From: Kineosporia corallincola
Lineage (GTDB): Bacteria; Actinomycetota; Actinomycetes; Actinomycetales; Kineosporiaceae
Direction: 5' to 3'
Assembly (NCBI RefSeq): GCF_018499875.1
Contig: NZ_JAHBAY010000020.1
Location: forward strand, 52,149 to 116,148
Length of the DNA stretch: 64,000 nt
In this document: positions 51,015 through 61,000 of the stretch, piece by piece
Numbering within the stretch: the stretch's first letter is position 1
How the letters are laid out: every line of letters begins with the position of its first letter
Program-made: the position numbers and the translations under genes
The notes under the pieces: generated by a model
What the model was told of the DNA's origin: nothing
The model's input: the letters and a program-made list of their open reading frames with translations, nothing else
Database searches by the model: none

Positions 51015-51085
51015 AGGGTGAACCCTAAGCCTGTCTTGCATGCCCCCCAAGTGGGGCCTTCATCTCACCCCGGGAACAGGCCGTC

Positions 51086-52783
51086 CTACGAGGTCCTCAG
51101 CCAGACCGTGGTGTCGCCGGGCAGCTGGTCACCGGTGATCGGGCTGCTGGCCACGAGCACCTCGCCGGCCGGGAGCGGTGCCGGGATGGTGCCGAAGTTC
51201 GTCACGACCTCCCAGCCACCGGGACGGCGGAAACGCAGCACGGCCGCGTCGTCCACCCATTCGAGGGTCTCGGCACCACGCAGCTCACGACGCAGCTTCA
51301 GTGCCCGGCGGTAGAGGTTGAGCACCGAGTCCGGATCGGCGTCCTCGCTCTCCACGGCGAACTGCCCGAACCAGTCCGGCTGAGGCAGGTGCGCCCCGCC
51401 GCCCCCGAAACCGAACGAGCTACCACCGCCGGCCCGGCGATCCGCGCTCCACGGCAGCGGAACCCGGCAGCCGTCGCGGCCTTTCAGCTGGTTGCCGGTG
51501 CGCAGCCAGATCGGGTCGGCGAGCTGGTCCCGGGGGATGTCGGGCACCTCGCGCAGGCCCAGTTCCTCACCCTGGTAGAGGTACATCGAGCCGGGGAGGG
51601 CCAGGAGCAGAAGGGTGGACGCCGTGGCGCGCCGGAGTCCGGTGGCGTCGTCCGGGTGCGGGTCGTGTCCGTCGCTGAGCAGCCACTCGTCCAGCCCCCG
51701 CAGGCCGATCCCCTGCGGCAGGGCGTAGCGCGTGCGGTGCCGGATCACGTCGTGGTTCGAGAGCACCCAGGTCGACGAGGCACCGGTGGAGGCGGACTCG
51801 GCCAGGTTCTCGGTGATGCTCTTGCGGAAACCCTCGAGATCCCAGTCCGCGCGCAGCAGGTCGAAGTTGAACGCCTGCCCGAGCTCGGTCGGCCGGGCGT
51901 AGAGGGTTCGCCGTGCGGTGGGCACCCAGGCCTCGGCGACGGCCGCGCGCGGCGGGTCGTACTCGTTGAAGACCTCACGCCACTCGGAGAAGATCGTGTG
52001 CACCTCGTCGCGGTCGAACAGCGGGTTGCTGCCGTCCTGCACGAGATCCATCTCCGGGATCGCCGGCATGCTGCGCAGCGGCTCGGAGAGGTCCTTGGCC
52101 AGGCCGTGCGCCACGTCCACGCGAAAGCCGTCCACCCCGCGGTCCGACCAGAACCGCAGCGTGGTGCGGAAGTCCTCACGCACCTCCGGGTTGCTCCAGT
52201 CGAAATCCGGCTGCTCGGGCGCGAACAGGTGCAGGTACCACTGCCCGTCCGGCACCCGGGTCCAGGCGCTGCCGCCGAAGTGCGACACCCAGTCCGAGGG
52301 CGGCTGGTCGCCGTCCGGGCCCAGGCCGTCGCGAAAGACGTAGCGGTCGCGGGCCTTCGAGCCAGGCTCCGCCGCCAGCGCCTCCTGGAACCAGACGTGC
52401 CGGTTGGACGAGTGATTGGGCACGATGTCGACGATCAGCCGGATGCCGGCCTCGTGCAGCTTCGCGCTCATCTCGTCGAACTCTTGCAGCGTGCCGAGTT
52501 TCGGGTCCACATCGCGGTAGTCGTCCACGTCGTAGCCGCCGTCGGCCAGCGCCGAGGGGTAGAACGGGCTCAGCCACACGGCGTCCACCCCGAGGGACTT
52601 CAGGTACGGGACCTTCGCCGTGACCCCCGCGATGTTGCCGATGCCGTCGCCGTCGCTGTCGGCGAAACTGCGCGGGTAGATCTGGTAGACGACGGCCTGA
52701 CGCCACCAGTCGGCTTCCGGATGGGGGGTGTGCGCCGTGTCAGCGGTGTCAGCGGTGTCAGCGGTGTCAGCGGTGTCAGCCAA
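51086..52783 (-). CDS. GH13 alpha-glucosidase
   Basis: A 565-residue cytosolic glycoside hydrolase. It carries VVYQIYPRSFADSDGDGIG, DIVPNHSS, the nucleophile Asp223 in GFRVDVAHG, the acid Glu284 in AVAEAWV, and the stabilising Asp in VLSNHDVIRH. The family is oligo-1,6-glucosidase/alpha-glucosidase; Val after the nucleophile is often linked with alpha-1,6 preference, but this cannot be decided here. The start appears to be TTG at 52783, followed by five Ala-Asp-Thr repeats; no ATG or GTG precedes the domain in frame. It sits downstream of the sugar-uptake permeases and would cleave the imported sugar. Confidence 0.9.
   Translation of the reverse strand: MADTADTADTADTADTAHTPHPEADWWRQAVVYQIYPRSFADSDGDGIGNIAGVTAKVPYLKSLGVDAVWLSPFYPSALADGGYDVDDYRDVDPKLGTLQEFDEMSAKLHEAGIRLIVDIVPNHSSNRHVWFQEALAAEPGSKARDRYVFRDGLGPDGDQPPSDWVSHFGGSAWTRVPDGQWYLHLFAPEQPDFDWSNPEVREDFRTTLRFWSDRGVDGFRVDVAHGLAKDLSEPLRSMPAIPEMDLVQDGSNPLFDRDEVHTIFSEWREVFNEYDPPRAAVAEAWVPTARRTLYARPTELGQAFNFDLLRADWDLEGFRKSITENLAESASTGASSTWVLSNHDVIRHRTRYALPQGIGLRGLDEWLLSDGHDPHPDDATGLRRATASTLLLLALPGSMYLYQGEELGLREVPDIPRDQLADPIWLRTGNQLKGRDGCRVPLPWSADRRAGGGSSFGFGGGGAHLPQPDWFGQFAVESEDADPDSVLNLYRRALKLRRELRGAETLEWVDDAAVLRFRRPGGWEVVTNFGTIPAPLPAGEVLVASSPITGDQLPGDTTVWLRTS
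52738..52783. repeat. Tandem 9-bp repeats at the glucosidase start
   Basis: GTCAGCGGT (minus strand ACCGCTGAC) is repeated about five times, encoding Ala-Asp-Thr units directly after the TTG start. Copy-number change would alter the N-terminus by three residues each without a frameshift. Confidence 0.85.
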
Positions 52784-52873
52784 GAGTTTCGATCCAATCT
52801 CGCCGGGCCGTCGGGGACCCGATCACCCTTGCATGCCGGGCCGGGCGGCGCCCGGCGGCCTCACCGGCCGGGG

Positions 52874-52911
52874 GGCGCGTGCCCGGTGCCGGAGAACACC
52901 GGGCACGCGCC
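52874..52911 (-). terminator. Hairpin between permease and glucosidase genes
   Basis: GGCGCGTGCCCGGTG and CACCGGGCACGCGCC form a perfect 15-bp stem with an 8-base loop, 11 bases after the permease stop. No T-run. It may end the transport operon or protect the upstream mRNA. Confidence 0.65.
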
Positions 52912-52922
52912 CTGCCTGCGGT

Positions 52923-53816
52923 TCAGCCCTTGATGCCACCGGCCGTCAGGCCGCTGACGATGCGGCGCTGGAACACCAGCACCACGATGACCAGTGGAAC
53001 CGTGACGATGACCCCGGCCGCCATGGTCTGGGTGTACGGCACGATGTGCGGCCCGGCGGTGAAGTTGACGATGGCCACCGTGGACGGCGCCACCGCCGTG
53101 TCACCCTTCGAGAGCACGCTGGACAGCAGATACTCGTTCCACGACGCCAGGAACACCAGGATCGCGGTGGTGAACATGGCCGGCGCGGCCAGCGGGATGA
53201 TCACCTTGCGGAAGGCCTGCAACGGGGTGCATCCGTCCACCTTCGCCGCCTCCTCCAGCTCCCAGGGCATGTCGGCGAAGAAGCTGGTGAGCGTGTACAC
53301 GGCCAGCGGCAGGGCGAACGAGACCTGCGGCAGGATCAGCCCGTGGTAGGTGCCCAGCCAGCCGAAGTCGCTGAACAGCTGGAAGATCGGGGTCAGGATG
53401 GCGACGCCGGGGAACATCGAGGCCCCGAGGATCAGTGCCAGCACGATCGACTTGCCCCGGAAGACCAGACGGGACAGCGCATATCCGGCGAACACCGCGA
53501 TGAGCATCGACAGCACGGTGACCGAGACACTGATCACCATGCTGTTGAGCAGCGACCGCCCGAAGGCGTTGAACTCGGTGTCGAAGGCGTAGCGGAAGTT
53601 GTCGAGCGTGACGTGCGTGAACCACGGCGTGTTGTCGAAGGTGTTGGCGTTGTCGCGGAACGCCAGCACCGCCATCCAGTAGAACGGAGCCAGGCACCAG
53701 AACACGATGACGACGATCGCCGCCCCGTTTCCCAGCCCGCCCCAGTTGAAACCCTTTTTGTAGACGACGATCTCACGGTCGCCGGCAGCGGAAGCGTCAA
53801 CGGTCGCGGTGGTCAT
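52923..53816 (-). CDS. Sugar ABC transporter permease, MalG-type
   Basis: A 297-residue permease with six helices. The EAA loop EEAAKVDGCTPLQAFRKVIIPLAAP contacts the shared ATPase (MsiK-type, not encoded here). The C-terminal RRIVSGLTAGGIKG is typical of MalG-like subunits. It overlaps the stop region of the MalF-like gene by 4 bases (ATG within its end), so the two are made together. It forms the membrane channel for the sugar captured by the binding lipoprotein. Confidence 0.94.
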   Translation of the reverse strand: MTTATVDASAAGDREIVVYKKGFNWGGLGNGAAIVVIVFWCLAPFYWMAVLAFRDNANTFDNTPWFTHVTLDNFRYAFDTEFNAFGRSLLNSMVISVSVTVLSMLIAVFAGYALSRLVFRGKSIVLALILGASMFPGVAILTPIFQLFSDFGWLGTYHGLILPQVSFALPLAVYTLTSFFADMPWELEEAAKVDGCTPLQAFRKVIIPLAAPAMFTTAILVFLASWNEYLLSSVLSKGDTAVAPSTVAIVNFTAGPHIVPYTQTMAAGVIVTVPLVIVVLVFQRRIVSGLTAGGIKG

Positions 53817-54832
53817 CTCGTGCCCCTGTCGACGATGTTGGCATTGAACAGTCGCACCAGCACCAGGGCTATGGCGAAGATCAGCACGAACGTGATGGTA
53901 GACAGCGCCGCCGCCGAATTGAGCTTACTGGCGAGCTCTTTGACCACCAGGATGGAGATGGTCTGGGTGCCGTTCGAGCCCTGGGTCAGCACCCACGGCA
54001 GGTCGTACATCCGCAGCACGTCGAGGCTACGGAAGATGACCGCCACGGCCAGAGCCGGTTTCACCAGCGGCAGGGTGATCCGCCAGAACCGCTGCCAGGC
54101 GTTCGCCCCGTCCACCTTGGCGGACTCGTAGATCTCGCTGCTGATGCCCTGGAGACCGGCCAGGATCAGCAGGGCGATGAACGGCGTGGTCTTCCAGACG
54201 TCGGCGATCACGATGGCCGCCCGGGCCGGCCCGGATTCCGACGTCCAGGCGAAACTCGTTCCCAGCACGTTGTTCAGCACACCCTGCGGGTCGAAGATGA
54301 CCACCCAGAGCTTGGCGATGACCGCGGTCGGCACCGCCCACGGGATCAGCACCGCGACCCGCACCAGGGCCCGGCCCCGGAACGCCCGGTGCATCATCAT
54401 CGCGAACCACATCCCGATGACGACCTCGATGATCACCGTGACCACGGTGAACCCGAGGGTGACCCAGACCGAGTCCCAGAACTGCGAACCCAGGTTGCCG
54501 GACGGGCAGGTCTCGGTGCCGCCGCCCACCGCGTTGCACTGCTGGAGGATCCAGTGCGTGTAGTTGCCGACCCCGTTCCACTCGTTGCCCTCGTTGAACA
54601 GGCCGGTGGAGTCGTCGAGACCGGGGTCGGTCTGGAAGGACTTGTAGATGGCGTTGACGATCGGATAGCCCACGATCAGGGCCAGCATGACCATGGTGGG
54701 ACCGAGCAGGTAGAGGGCCATCCGGCCGTCCCGGGAGTGCAGACCGCCACCCCCTGACCCGCCGCCACGCCTACGCCTGCTGCCGCGTTTCTTCGCAGCG
54801 TTCTCCGCGATCGGTTCGGAGACAATGCTCAT
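53813..54832 (-). CDS. Sugar ABC transporter permease, MalF-type
   Basis: A 339-residue permease. A basic, Gly/Arg-rich cytosolic N-terminus (about 1-38) leads to six helices with an extracytoplasmic loop between the first and second that holds two Cys (LQQCNAVGGG, ETCPSG). The EAA loop is YESAKVDGANAWQRFWRITLPLVKP. The ATG at 54832 has AGGAG and a 6-base spacer; the frame upstream is not used. The loop with paired Cys resembles AglF/trehalose-type transporters, but the substrate is not certain. Confidence 0.94.
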   Translation of the reverse strand: MSIVSEPIAENAAKKRGSRRRRGGGSGGGGLHSRDGRMALYLLGPTMVMLALIVGYPIVNAIYKSFQTDPGLDDSTGLFNEGNEWNGVGNYTHWILQQCNAVGGGTETCPSGNLGSQFWDSVWVTLGFTVVTVIIEVVIGMWFAMMMHRAFRGRALVRVAVLIPWAVPTAVIAKLWVVIFDPQGVLNNVLGTSFAWTSESGPARAAIVIADVWKTTPFIALLILAGLQGISSEIYESAKVDGANAWQRFWRITLPLVKPALAVAVIFRSLDVLRMYDLPWVLTQGSNGTQTISILVVKELASKLNSAAALSTITFVLIFAIALVLVRLFNANIVDRGTR

Positions 54833-54919
54833 TAGCTGCTCCTGGCTGCTGGTTCCAAGGGCTTCGACGCGCCGGCCGCGCCCGGAGGACGGCGGCGGCC
54901 GGCGCCGACCGCAACTGCG

Positions 54920-54955
54920 GGCAGGTGCCACGAGCCCCGGTTCGTGGCACCTGCC
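54920..54955 (-). promoter_or_regulatory. Intercistronic hairpin after the binding-protein gene
   Basis: GGCAGGTGCCACGA and TCGTGGCACCTGCC pair perfectly over 14 bp around an 8-base loop, between the binding-protein stop (55007) and the MalF-like start (54832). A structure here commonly stabilises or partly terminates the message so that binding protein exceeds permease. Confidence 0.65.
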
Positions 54956-55006
54956 GTTCTGACCGTGTGCAGGAGCGGTACTGATCGCTTCCGCGGTCCG
55001 CCGGGA

Positions 55007-56290
55007 TCAGCCCCCGGCAGCCGCCGAGTTGATCGAAGCAGCCATGTCTTTCAGAGCATCCGCGGTGGTCGACTTGCCCTGGAGGGCAGCGTAGGCGTTG
55101 GTCTGGATCGCCTGCGTGACAGCCGGGTAGAAGGGCGTGACCGGGCGGGGGACCGCGGTCTCGATGCTCTCCTTCAGCGTGGACAGGTAGCCGAATTCCT
55201 TGTTCAGGTCGGCGTCGTCGTACAGCGAGGCGATGACCGGGGCCTTGGAACCCTTGATCAGCTGGTTCTTCTGGATCTCCTCGGACTGGAGGAACTTCAG
55301 GAAGTCCAGTGCGCTGGCCTGGTTCTTGGAGTAGGCGCTGATCGCGGCGCTGTGGCCGCCGAGGCTGGAGGCGCCACTACCGGTCGGGCCGGGCAGCGGG
55401 GCCACCCCGAACTTGCCCTTGACCTTGGAGTCGCCGTTCAGCTGGGAGTAGGCATAGGGCCAGTTGCGCAGGAACACGAGATCGCCTGCGGCGAAGGCGT
55501 TCAGGCTCTCGGTCTCCTTGAAGCCGAGGGCCTCCTTGGGGATGTACCCCTCCTTGAAGCCGTTCACCAGGAAGTCAAGGCCCTTGGCGGCCTCGGCGGT
55601 GTCAACGGTCGCGCTCTTGCCGTCGTCGCTCACGATCGTGCCGCCGGCCGCGTTGATGGCCTCCGAGGCATTCACCGTGAGGCCCTCGTACGAGGCCAGC
55701 TGACCCGCGTAGCAGCCGGGCTTGGAACCGGTGATCGTGCCGCTGGTGCTCTTGCCCTCGCAGTCGGCGATCAGCTCGTCCCAGGTGGTGGGCGCTTCCT
55801 TCACCAAATCGGTTCGGTAGTAGAGCAATCCGCCGTCGGAGTCGTAGGGCGCGGCGTACTGCGTGCCGTTGTAGGTGGCAGCGGTGACCGTCGCGGGCAG
55901 CAGATCAGCCTGGTCCAGGGCGAGGTCGCCCTTGAGCGGCACGATCCAGCCCTTGGCCGCGAACTCGGCCGTCCAGACCACGTCGACCGTGACCACGTCG
56001 TAGTCCGCGTCCTTGGCCTGGAAGTGCTGTTGCAGGTCGGAGAGCTGCTGGTCAGCGGCGTCCGACTGCTGCTTGATGGTGACCTTCTCCTCGGGGTGGG
56101 CCTTGTTCCACTCCTCGGCGATGTACGGCATGATGCCGCTCAGATCCTTGCCGGTGACGAATGTGAATGGGCCTCGGCCGGTGTTCGTTCCCCCGCCGGA
56201 ATCACCGTCGCTGGAGCCCCCACCACATGCCGACAATGCCAGTACCGTGCCTAAAAGACCTGCTAGGGCCGCGGCGCCTTTGCCTCGCAT
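55007..56290 (-). CDS. Sugar-binding lipoprotein of the ABC transporter
   Basis: A 427-residue extracellular solute-binding protein, MalE/AglE-type. The signal peptide ends in lipobox LALSACGGG, followed by a Gly/Ser/Asp linker. The mature part has IMPYIAEEWNKAHPEEKVTI, VVTVDVVWTAEFAAKGWIVPL, TQYAAPYDSDGGLLYYRTDL and a conserved SQLNGDSKVKGKFGVAPLPG hinge region, all typical of alpha-glucoside binding proteins. ATG at 56290 with an AAAGGA site. First gene of the operon, directly behind the promoter and operator. Confidence 0.94.
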   Translation of the reverse strand: MRGKGAAALAGLLGTVLALSACGGGSSDGDSGGGTNTGRGPFTFVTGKDLSGIMPYIAEEWNKAHPEEKVTIKQQSDAADQQLSDLQQHFQAKDADYDVVTVDVVWTAEFAAKGWIVPLKGDLALDQADLLPATVTAATYNGTQYAAPYDSDGGLLYYRTDLVKEAPTTWDELIADCEGKSTSGTITGSKPGCYAGQLASYEGLTVNASEAINAAGGTIVSDDGKSATVDTAEAAKGLDFLVNGFKEGYIPKEALGFKETESLNAFAAGDLVFLRNWPYAYSQLNGDSKVKGKFGVAPLPGPTGSGASSLGGHSAAISAYSKNQASALDFLKFLQSEEIQKNQLIKGSKAPVIASLYDDADLNKEFGYLSTLKESIETAVPRPVTPFYPAVTQAIQTNAYAALQGKSTTADALKDMAASINSAAAGG

Positions 56291-56320
56291 GACCTGCGTC
56301 CTTTCCGTTGGGACCGGACC

Positions 56321-56375
56321 GTCGATTCGTTTCGACTATTTCAGGGAAGTTAAGACCTCCCCGTGAACCTGTCAA
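56321..56375 (-). promoter_or_regulatory. Promoter and LacI-type operator of the sugar operon
   Basis: On the minus strand TTGACA (56370-56375) and TAACTT (56347-56352) are separated by 17 bases, a near-consensus sigma-70 promoter. Transcription would start near 56340. Just inside the transcript lies GTCGAAACGAATCGAC (56321-56336), an inverted repeat with 5-bp arms and a CG-containing centre, as LacI-family proteins prefer. Bound repressor would block the start of transcription. Confidence 0.7.
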
Positions 56376-56435
56376 CGCCGGAAAACCCCTCGTGACCTAC
56401 CCGTTGTCGATGTAACTTCCCATAACAGCAGGTAA

Positions 56436-57473
56436 TCACTCCTGGTGCCGACGTTGTCGGGCGGTGGATCCGTGGTGGAGATCATCGGCAGAAGGTGCCG
56501 GTGCACATGAGCCACGAAGATTCAGTTCCCCCCCGAAGAGCAATTGCCGAGGCGGCGCCGTGTCCCCGTTCAGGCGGCGCAGCAACATGTCCACCGCCGC
56601 CCGGCCAACGTGCGCGGCGGACGGTTCGACGGTCGTCATCGGAGGCGTGGTGAGCTCCGCGACGTGCGGTGGCATGTCGATGCACATGATGGACAGGTCT
56701 TGCGGAATCCGCCTCCCGAGATCCCCTGCGGCCCGCATCACGCCGGGCACCGCGTGCTCGTTGAATGCGATGATCGCGGTGAGGTTCGGGTCGGCCTGGA
56801 GCAGACGGGTGAATGCCCCCCGGCCGGCGTCCACCGACGCGCCGGCATCGACGGCCACCAGGTCGGCACCGGCCATGCTCGCGGCCCGGCGCAGAGCCTT
56901 TTCCGGCCGGGGGTTTTCGCCGTCCCCCAGGAACCCCAGTCGCTGGTGACCCTGTTCGACCAGGTGACCCACCGCTAGCCGGGCCGACTGCTCGAAGTCG
57001 GTGTCGGTGAAGTCGATTTCGCCGGGATCCGCGTCGTGGCCGATCATCGCGAACGGGACACCGGCGTCGACCAGCACCTGGATGCGGGGGTCGTGCAGCC
57101 GCACGCCCATCACCAGCGCGCCGTCGACCAGACCCTGCCCGGCCAGCTGCGTGAGGTCGTCACCTGCCTCCACACCGGTCCAGAGCATCAGGTGATATCC
57201 ACGCTGCTGGGCGTGATCCGATGCCCCGACGATGCATTCGAGGGCGTTGAGCCGCAGCGACCCGGCACGGGCGGGGAACAGCAGGGCGATGATGCGGCTG
57301 CGCTTGCTCTTCAGCCCGCGGGCGAAGGCGTTCGGGGTGTAGCCCAGATCGAGCATGGCCTGCTCGATGCGTTCCCGGGTGGACAGGGAGATCGGGCGGG
57401 TACCGGACAGTGCGTACGACACGGTGCTGACCGAGACCCCGGCCAGGCGTGCGACGTCCGCCATCGTTGCCAC
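56436..57473 (-). CDS. LacI-family repressor of the sugar operon
   Basis: A 345-residue repressor. The DNA-binding headpiece (ADVARLAGVSVSTVSYALSG, about 4-23) and hinge helix (TPNAFARGLKSKRS) precede a periplasmic-binding-like sugar domain (about 60-330). It lies immediately upstream of the binding-protein operon in the same direction and should respond to the imported alpha-glucoside. The GTG at 57473 has GAGGTG 5 bases away; ATGs at 57464 and 57485 are also in frame. Confidence 0.92.
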   Translation of the reverse strand: MATMADVARLAGVSVSTVSYALSGTRPISLSTRERIEQAMLDLGYTPNAFARGLKSKRSRIIALLFPARAGSLRLNALECIVGASDHAQQRGYHLMLWTGVEAGDDLTQLAGQGLVDGALVMGVRLHDPRIQVLVDAGVPFAMIGHDADPGEIDFTDTDFEQSARLAVGHLVEQGHQRLGFLGDGENPRPEKALRRAASMAGADLVAVDAGASVDAGRGAFTRLLQADPNLTAIIAFNEHAVPGVMRAAGDLGRRIPQDLSIMCIDMPPHVAELTTPPMTTVEPSAAHVGRAAVDMLLRRLNGDTAPPRQLLFGGELNLRGSCAPAPSADDLHHGSTARQRRHQE

Positions 57474-57538
57474 TGCGCACCTCATCCGTGAAAGGCGTCG
57501 ACATTGACCGAACCTCTCGTTCCGCAGATGGTATGGCG

Positions 57539-58018
57539 CTACCCCGGCGACCGGAAGGCGTCGGGACGCCTGGCCTCGATCTCGGCCAGCGTGCCCCGCA
57601 GCCGGGCCAGCGCCCTGGGCCTGCTGGTGGGGGCTGTCGGCTGGAGCAGCGCGGGCGGCACGTCGATCAGGTCACCGCCCTTCAGAACCACCCGGATGGA
57701 CTCCGAACCCTTGATCCCGGAGGCGATCTCGACCCGCTCGATCTGCGGCCAGGTGGCCCAGCGCTCACGCAGCAGGTAGCGCACGGCCACGCCCTCGTCG
57801 TCCACCTCCAGGTACATCCGCAGGCAGCCCATGGCCACGGCGAACAGCCCCGCCGCCACCACCCCGAGAATGCCCCGGGCGACCGGGGACACGTCGAGGT
57901 AGATGGCCACGAACGCGCAGACGCAGACCACCAGGACGAGGAACGCGGAAAGTTGCACCGGGATGCGCCGGACGAGCGGCGGCACCGGCGTCTGACGGTC
58001 ATCGGCAGCGTCGACCAC
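57539..58018 (-). CDS. PH-domain membrane protein
   Basis: A 159-residue protein. Two helices (about 23-42 and 47-65) are followed by a bacterial PH-like domain (LEVDDEGVAVRYLLRERWATWPQIERVEIAS, RVVLKGGDLIDVPPALL). Actinobacterial proteins of this layout (PH_6-like) are of unknown function. GTG start with a GGTGGGG site. Separate from the LacI gene by 65 bases. Confidence 0.8.
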   Translation of the reverse strand: MVDAADDRQTPVPPLVRRIPVQLSAFLVLVVCVCAFVAIYLDVSPVARGILGVVAAGLFAVAMGCLRMYLEVDDEGVAVRYLLRERWATWPQIERVEIASGIKGSESIRVVLKGGDLIDVPPALLQPTAPTSRPRALARLRGTLAEIEARRPDAFRSPG

Positions 58019-58072
58019 GACCCCACCATACGTCCTGATCCGCTCGCCCGATCAAGAATATCCTCAAACTCG

Positions 58073-61000
58073 TTACTGTTCGGGCCGGTTGGCGTGCCGC
58101 GGGCGCGGCACCCCACTCTCCTGCTGGTCCGGCGCCGGGGTTTCGTCTGAAGACGACGCAGCGGCCCGTCCCTTCTCGGCCCCGTTCCGCAACCCCGACA
58201 GCATCGAGCGGACCTGCGTGGCCCTCTGCCGGGTGCCCTCGGCCGGCTGACCGGTGTCCTGACCCAGGCTCGACCGGCTGGCGCTGACCATCGGGATCGG
58301 CCCGGTGCCCGCCTGGTGCGAGGGGGCCTGTTCCTGCCCCGGGCCGTTCGGGGGTGGCCCGTCGAAGTGCAGGGCGTCTTCCGCGGCGGGCGGCTGGACC
58401 GGGATCATCGGCTGACCGTCGGACGCCGGTGGCTGCGATGCGGGGGGACGGGCGTCGTGGTGCTGGGTGTCGTGCGTTCCCGGGACGTCCTGCTCGGCCG
58501 CTTCCATGGCCCGGCGCCGACGACGCAGTTCGGCGCGGGTGAGCTGCTGCGCGGGGATGACGACCTCAGCGGGCTCGGTCGGCGCAGAGCGAGCGCCGGG
58601 ATCGAGAGGCGTGGCTGCCTCGTAGGGTGCGGTGGGATCGGCACGCTCAAAGGACGCGGCGGCATGGTGGGGCGCGGCAGGATTGGCACGCTCGTAAGAC
58701 GCGGCAGCCTCGTACGGTGCGGCCGGATCGGCACGCTCAAAGGACGCGGCGGCTTGGTAGAGCGCGGCAGGATTGGCACGCTCGTAAGACGTGCCGGTCT
58801 CGAAGGGCGCGGCGGAATCGGCACGCTCAAACGGCGCGGCGGGCACCGCGGGGTCGAAGGATTCGGCGGTCTGGAAGGGATCCGCGGTCTGGAAGGGATC
58901 CGCGGTCTGGAAGGGATCCGCGGTCTGGAAGGGCTCGGCGGGATCAGCGGCGGCGTGGCTGCCGCGGGTGTGGGCGCCACGGGGGTGGGCCAACGGAACG
59001 GCGTCGGGAGCCAGCGCGACATCGGGGACCGGGTTGCCGAGGGCAGAGTGGTCGGGGGCGAGATGATCGGGGGCGAGATGGTCGGGGGTGAGGTGGCTGC
59101 CCCGGCCGACATGGCTGCCAGGTGTGGTGGGGGTACCGGTCTCGCCGAGCCCCTGACTGAACGACTCGTTCTCCTGCGGACCCTTGCCGTACCGGGTGTC
59201 GGTCCACGGTGCGGTCAGCGGATCCGCCGACGCCGCGAATCCTGCTGCGGAGATCGTGTTTTCCCGCTCCACCGGGTGGTCCGTCAGGTATGAGGGGGAA
59301 GGGTCGCCGGCCGGGGCCGCGTGGTGTCCTGAGAGTGATGGGTCCGGGCGCTGGGGCTGCGGTTCCGGGACGGACGAGTCGGCCCAGCTCACCCCGAGAG
59401 GCTCGGATGTGCCCAGCGGTGAGGCCTCTTCGTGGTACCGGGCCTCAGACCGACCGGTGACCTCGGAGATGCCCCCCTGCCACGTCGCCTGCGGGCTCTC
59501 TCCCGGCGCCCCGTCCGCCGGCCGGGCCCAGGCCTGGTGGTCATCCGGTCCGCCTGCGGCATGATTTCCGGCAGAGCTGCCGACGCGGCCCTCGGCCGGG
59601 TGACCCGGCCAGTCCCCGTCAGGGCTGCCCGGCCGACTCTCGACAGGAGCACCCGGCCGACTTTCGGCCGAGCCGCCCGGCCAGTTCCCGGCGTGGGCCC
59701 CGGCTTCGTGCCCGGTCTGGTTCTCCTGGTTCGCCTGCCCGCCGGGCCAGTTCGTGGGGCTATCAGTCCAGTTTCCTTCCCCCCCGGCCCAGTTCACGGA
59801 GTTCTCAGCCGCGGGAACAGAGCCACCACCGGCAGGACGAGCGTCCACGTTCCAGCGCTCGGCGACGTTCTCTGGCGCAGACTCGGCAGGAACTCCCTGG
59901 CTCCCGACATCACCGTCAGCCTCACTGCCCTGACCGGCTCCGCCCCTGGACCAGGGACCTTCCCCCACGCCCCACTGCACTCCTAGCTCAGCGGCGTCCC
60001 CCGTTGTCGGCGAAGACGTCTGCGGCGCAAAGACTTCTTGACTGCTCAGGCCATGGCCCGGCCCGTCCGACCGCGGCCCGGAAGCTTCGGCAACCGGCTC
60101 AGGCGTAGCAGCCGCGCCCTCGGCCCGCCCTGAGGCGAACGGCTCTGAACCCCAGGTGAATTCTACGCCCTCCAGCGAATCCTCCCGGTTCACAACGGCG
60201 TCCACAGGCTCGATCGGCTCGAAGAACGTTCGCCCCACGGCGGGACGGCCGGGCCCCTGCGCACCGGTGGCCGGACCGGCCGGTTCACCGACGCCCGTGT
60301 TCCAGACGATCGGGTCGGATTCATCCTGCGGCACAGGGGCGTTCGCACCGAACGGCACGTCCAGCGACAGGGGTCCGGCCTGGGCCACCGGGTCGGGCAT
60401 GGCCACCGGCTCCGCCGACAGGACGGCCGGGGCGGCCGGGCCGGGAGCGACGTCGCCCGACAGCCGGATCGGCTCGGACGGGCCACGGTCCGGATACCCC
60501 TGACGCTCGGCGTACTCGGGCAGGTCGGTGTGGTCGTCGTAGTGTGAGTAGTCGGCCTGGCCCGGACCGCTCCCGGCGTCCTCCTGCTGATTTCCCGGCA
60601 CGAGGTTCGGGGCGAAGGTGCCGTGCGGCAGGTCGACGGTCACCAGCACCCCACCCGTCGCCGCCCGGCCCAGCTCCACCGAGCAGGGCAGCTGGCGGGC
60701 GAGCCGGCCCACCACGAACAGACCCAGCCCGAGCGAACCGATCTCGACCGGCACACCGGGCTGACGCAGACGCTGGTTGGCGGTCTCCAGGTCGGCCTCG
60801 GAGAAGCCGGGACCGGCGTCCTCGATCTCCACCCGCGCACCGTCGGGACCGGCCTCGACCCGCACCTGCACACCACTGGCCGGGTACGAGTAGCTGGTGG
60901 CGTTCTCCAGCAGCTCGGCGAACAGGTGCACCAGGGGCAGGGCGAGGTGGGGGCGCACCGCCTGGTCGACGTCGAGGGTGGTGGTCACCCGGTCGCCGCT

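Noticed and set aside
52738..52783. 9-bp repeats as a CRISPR-like or iteron origin
   Set aside because: Only about five short contiguous units, in frame at a gene start, with no replication genes nearby.
58866..58937. Regular 18-bp repeats as a CRISPR array
   Set aside because: There are no spacers; the units are contiguous and in frame within a coding sequence.
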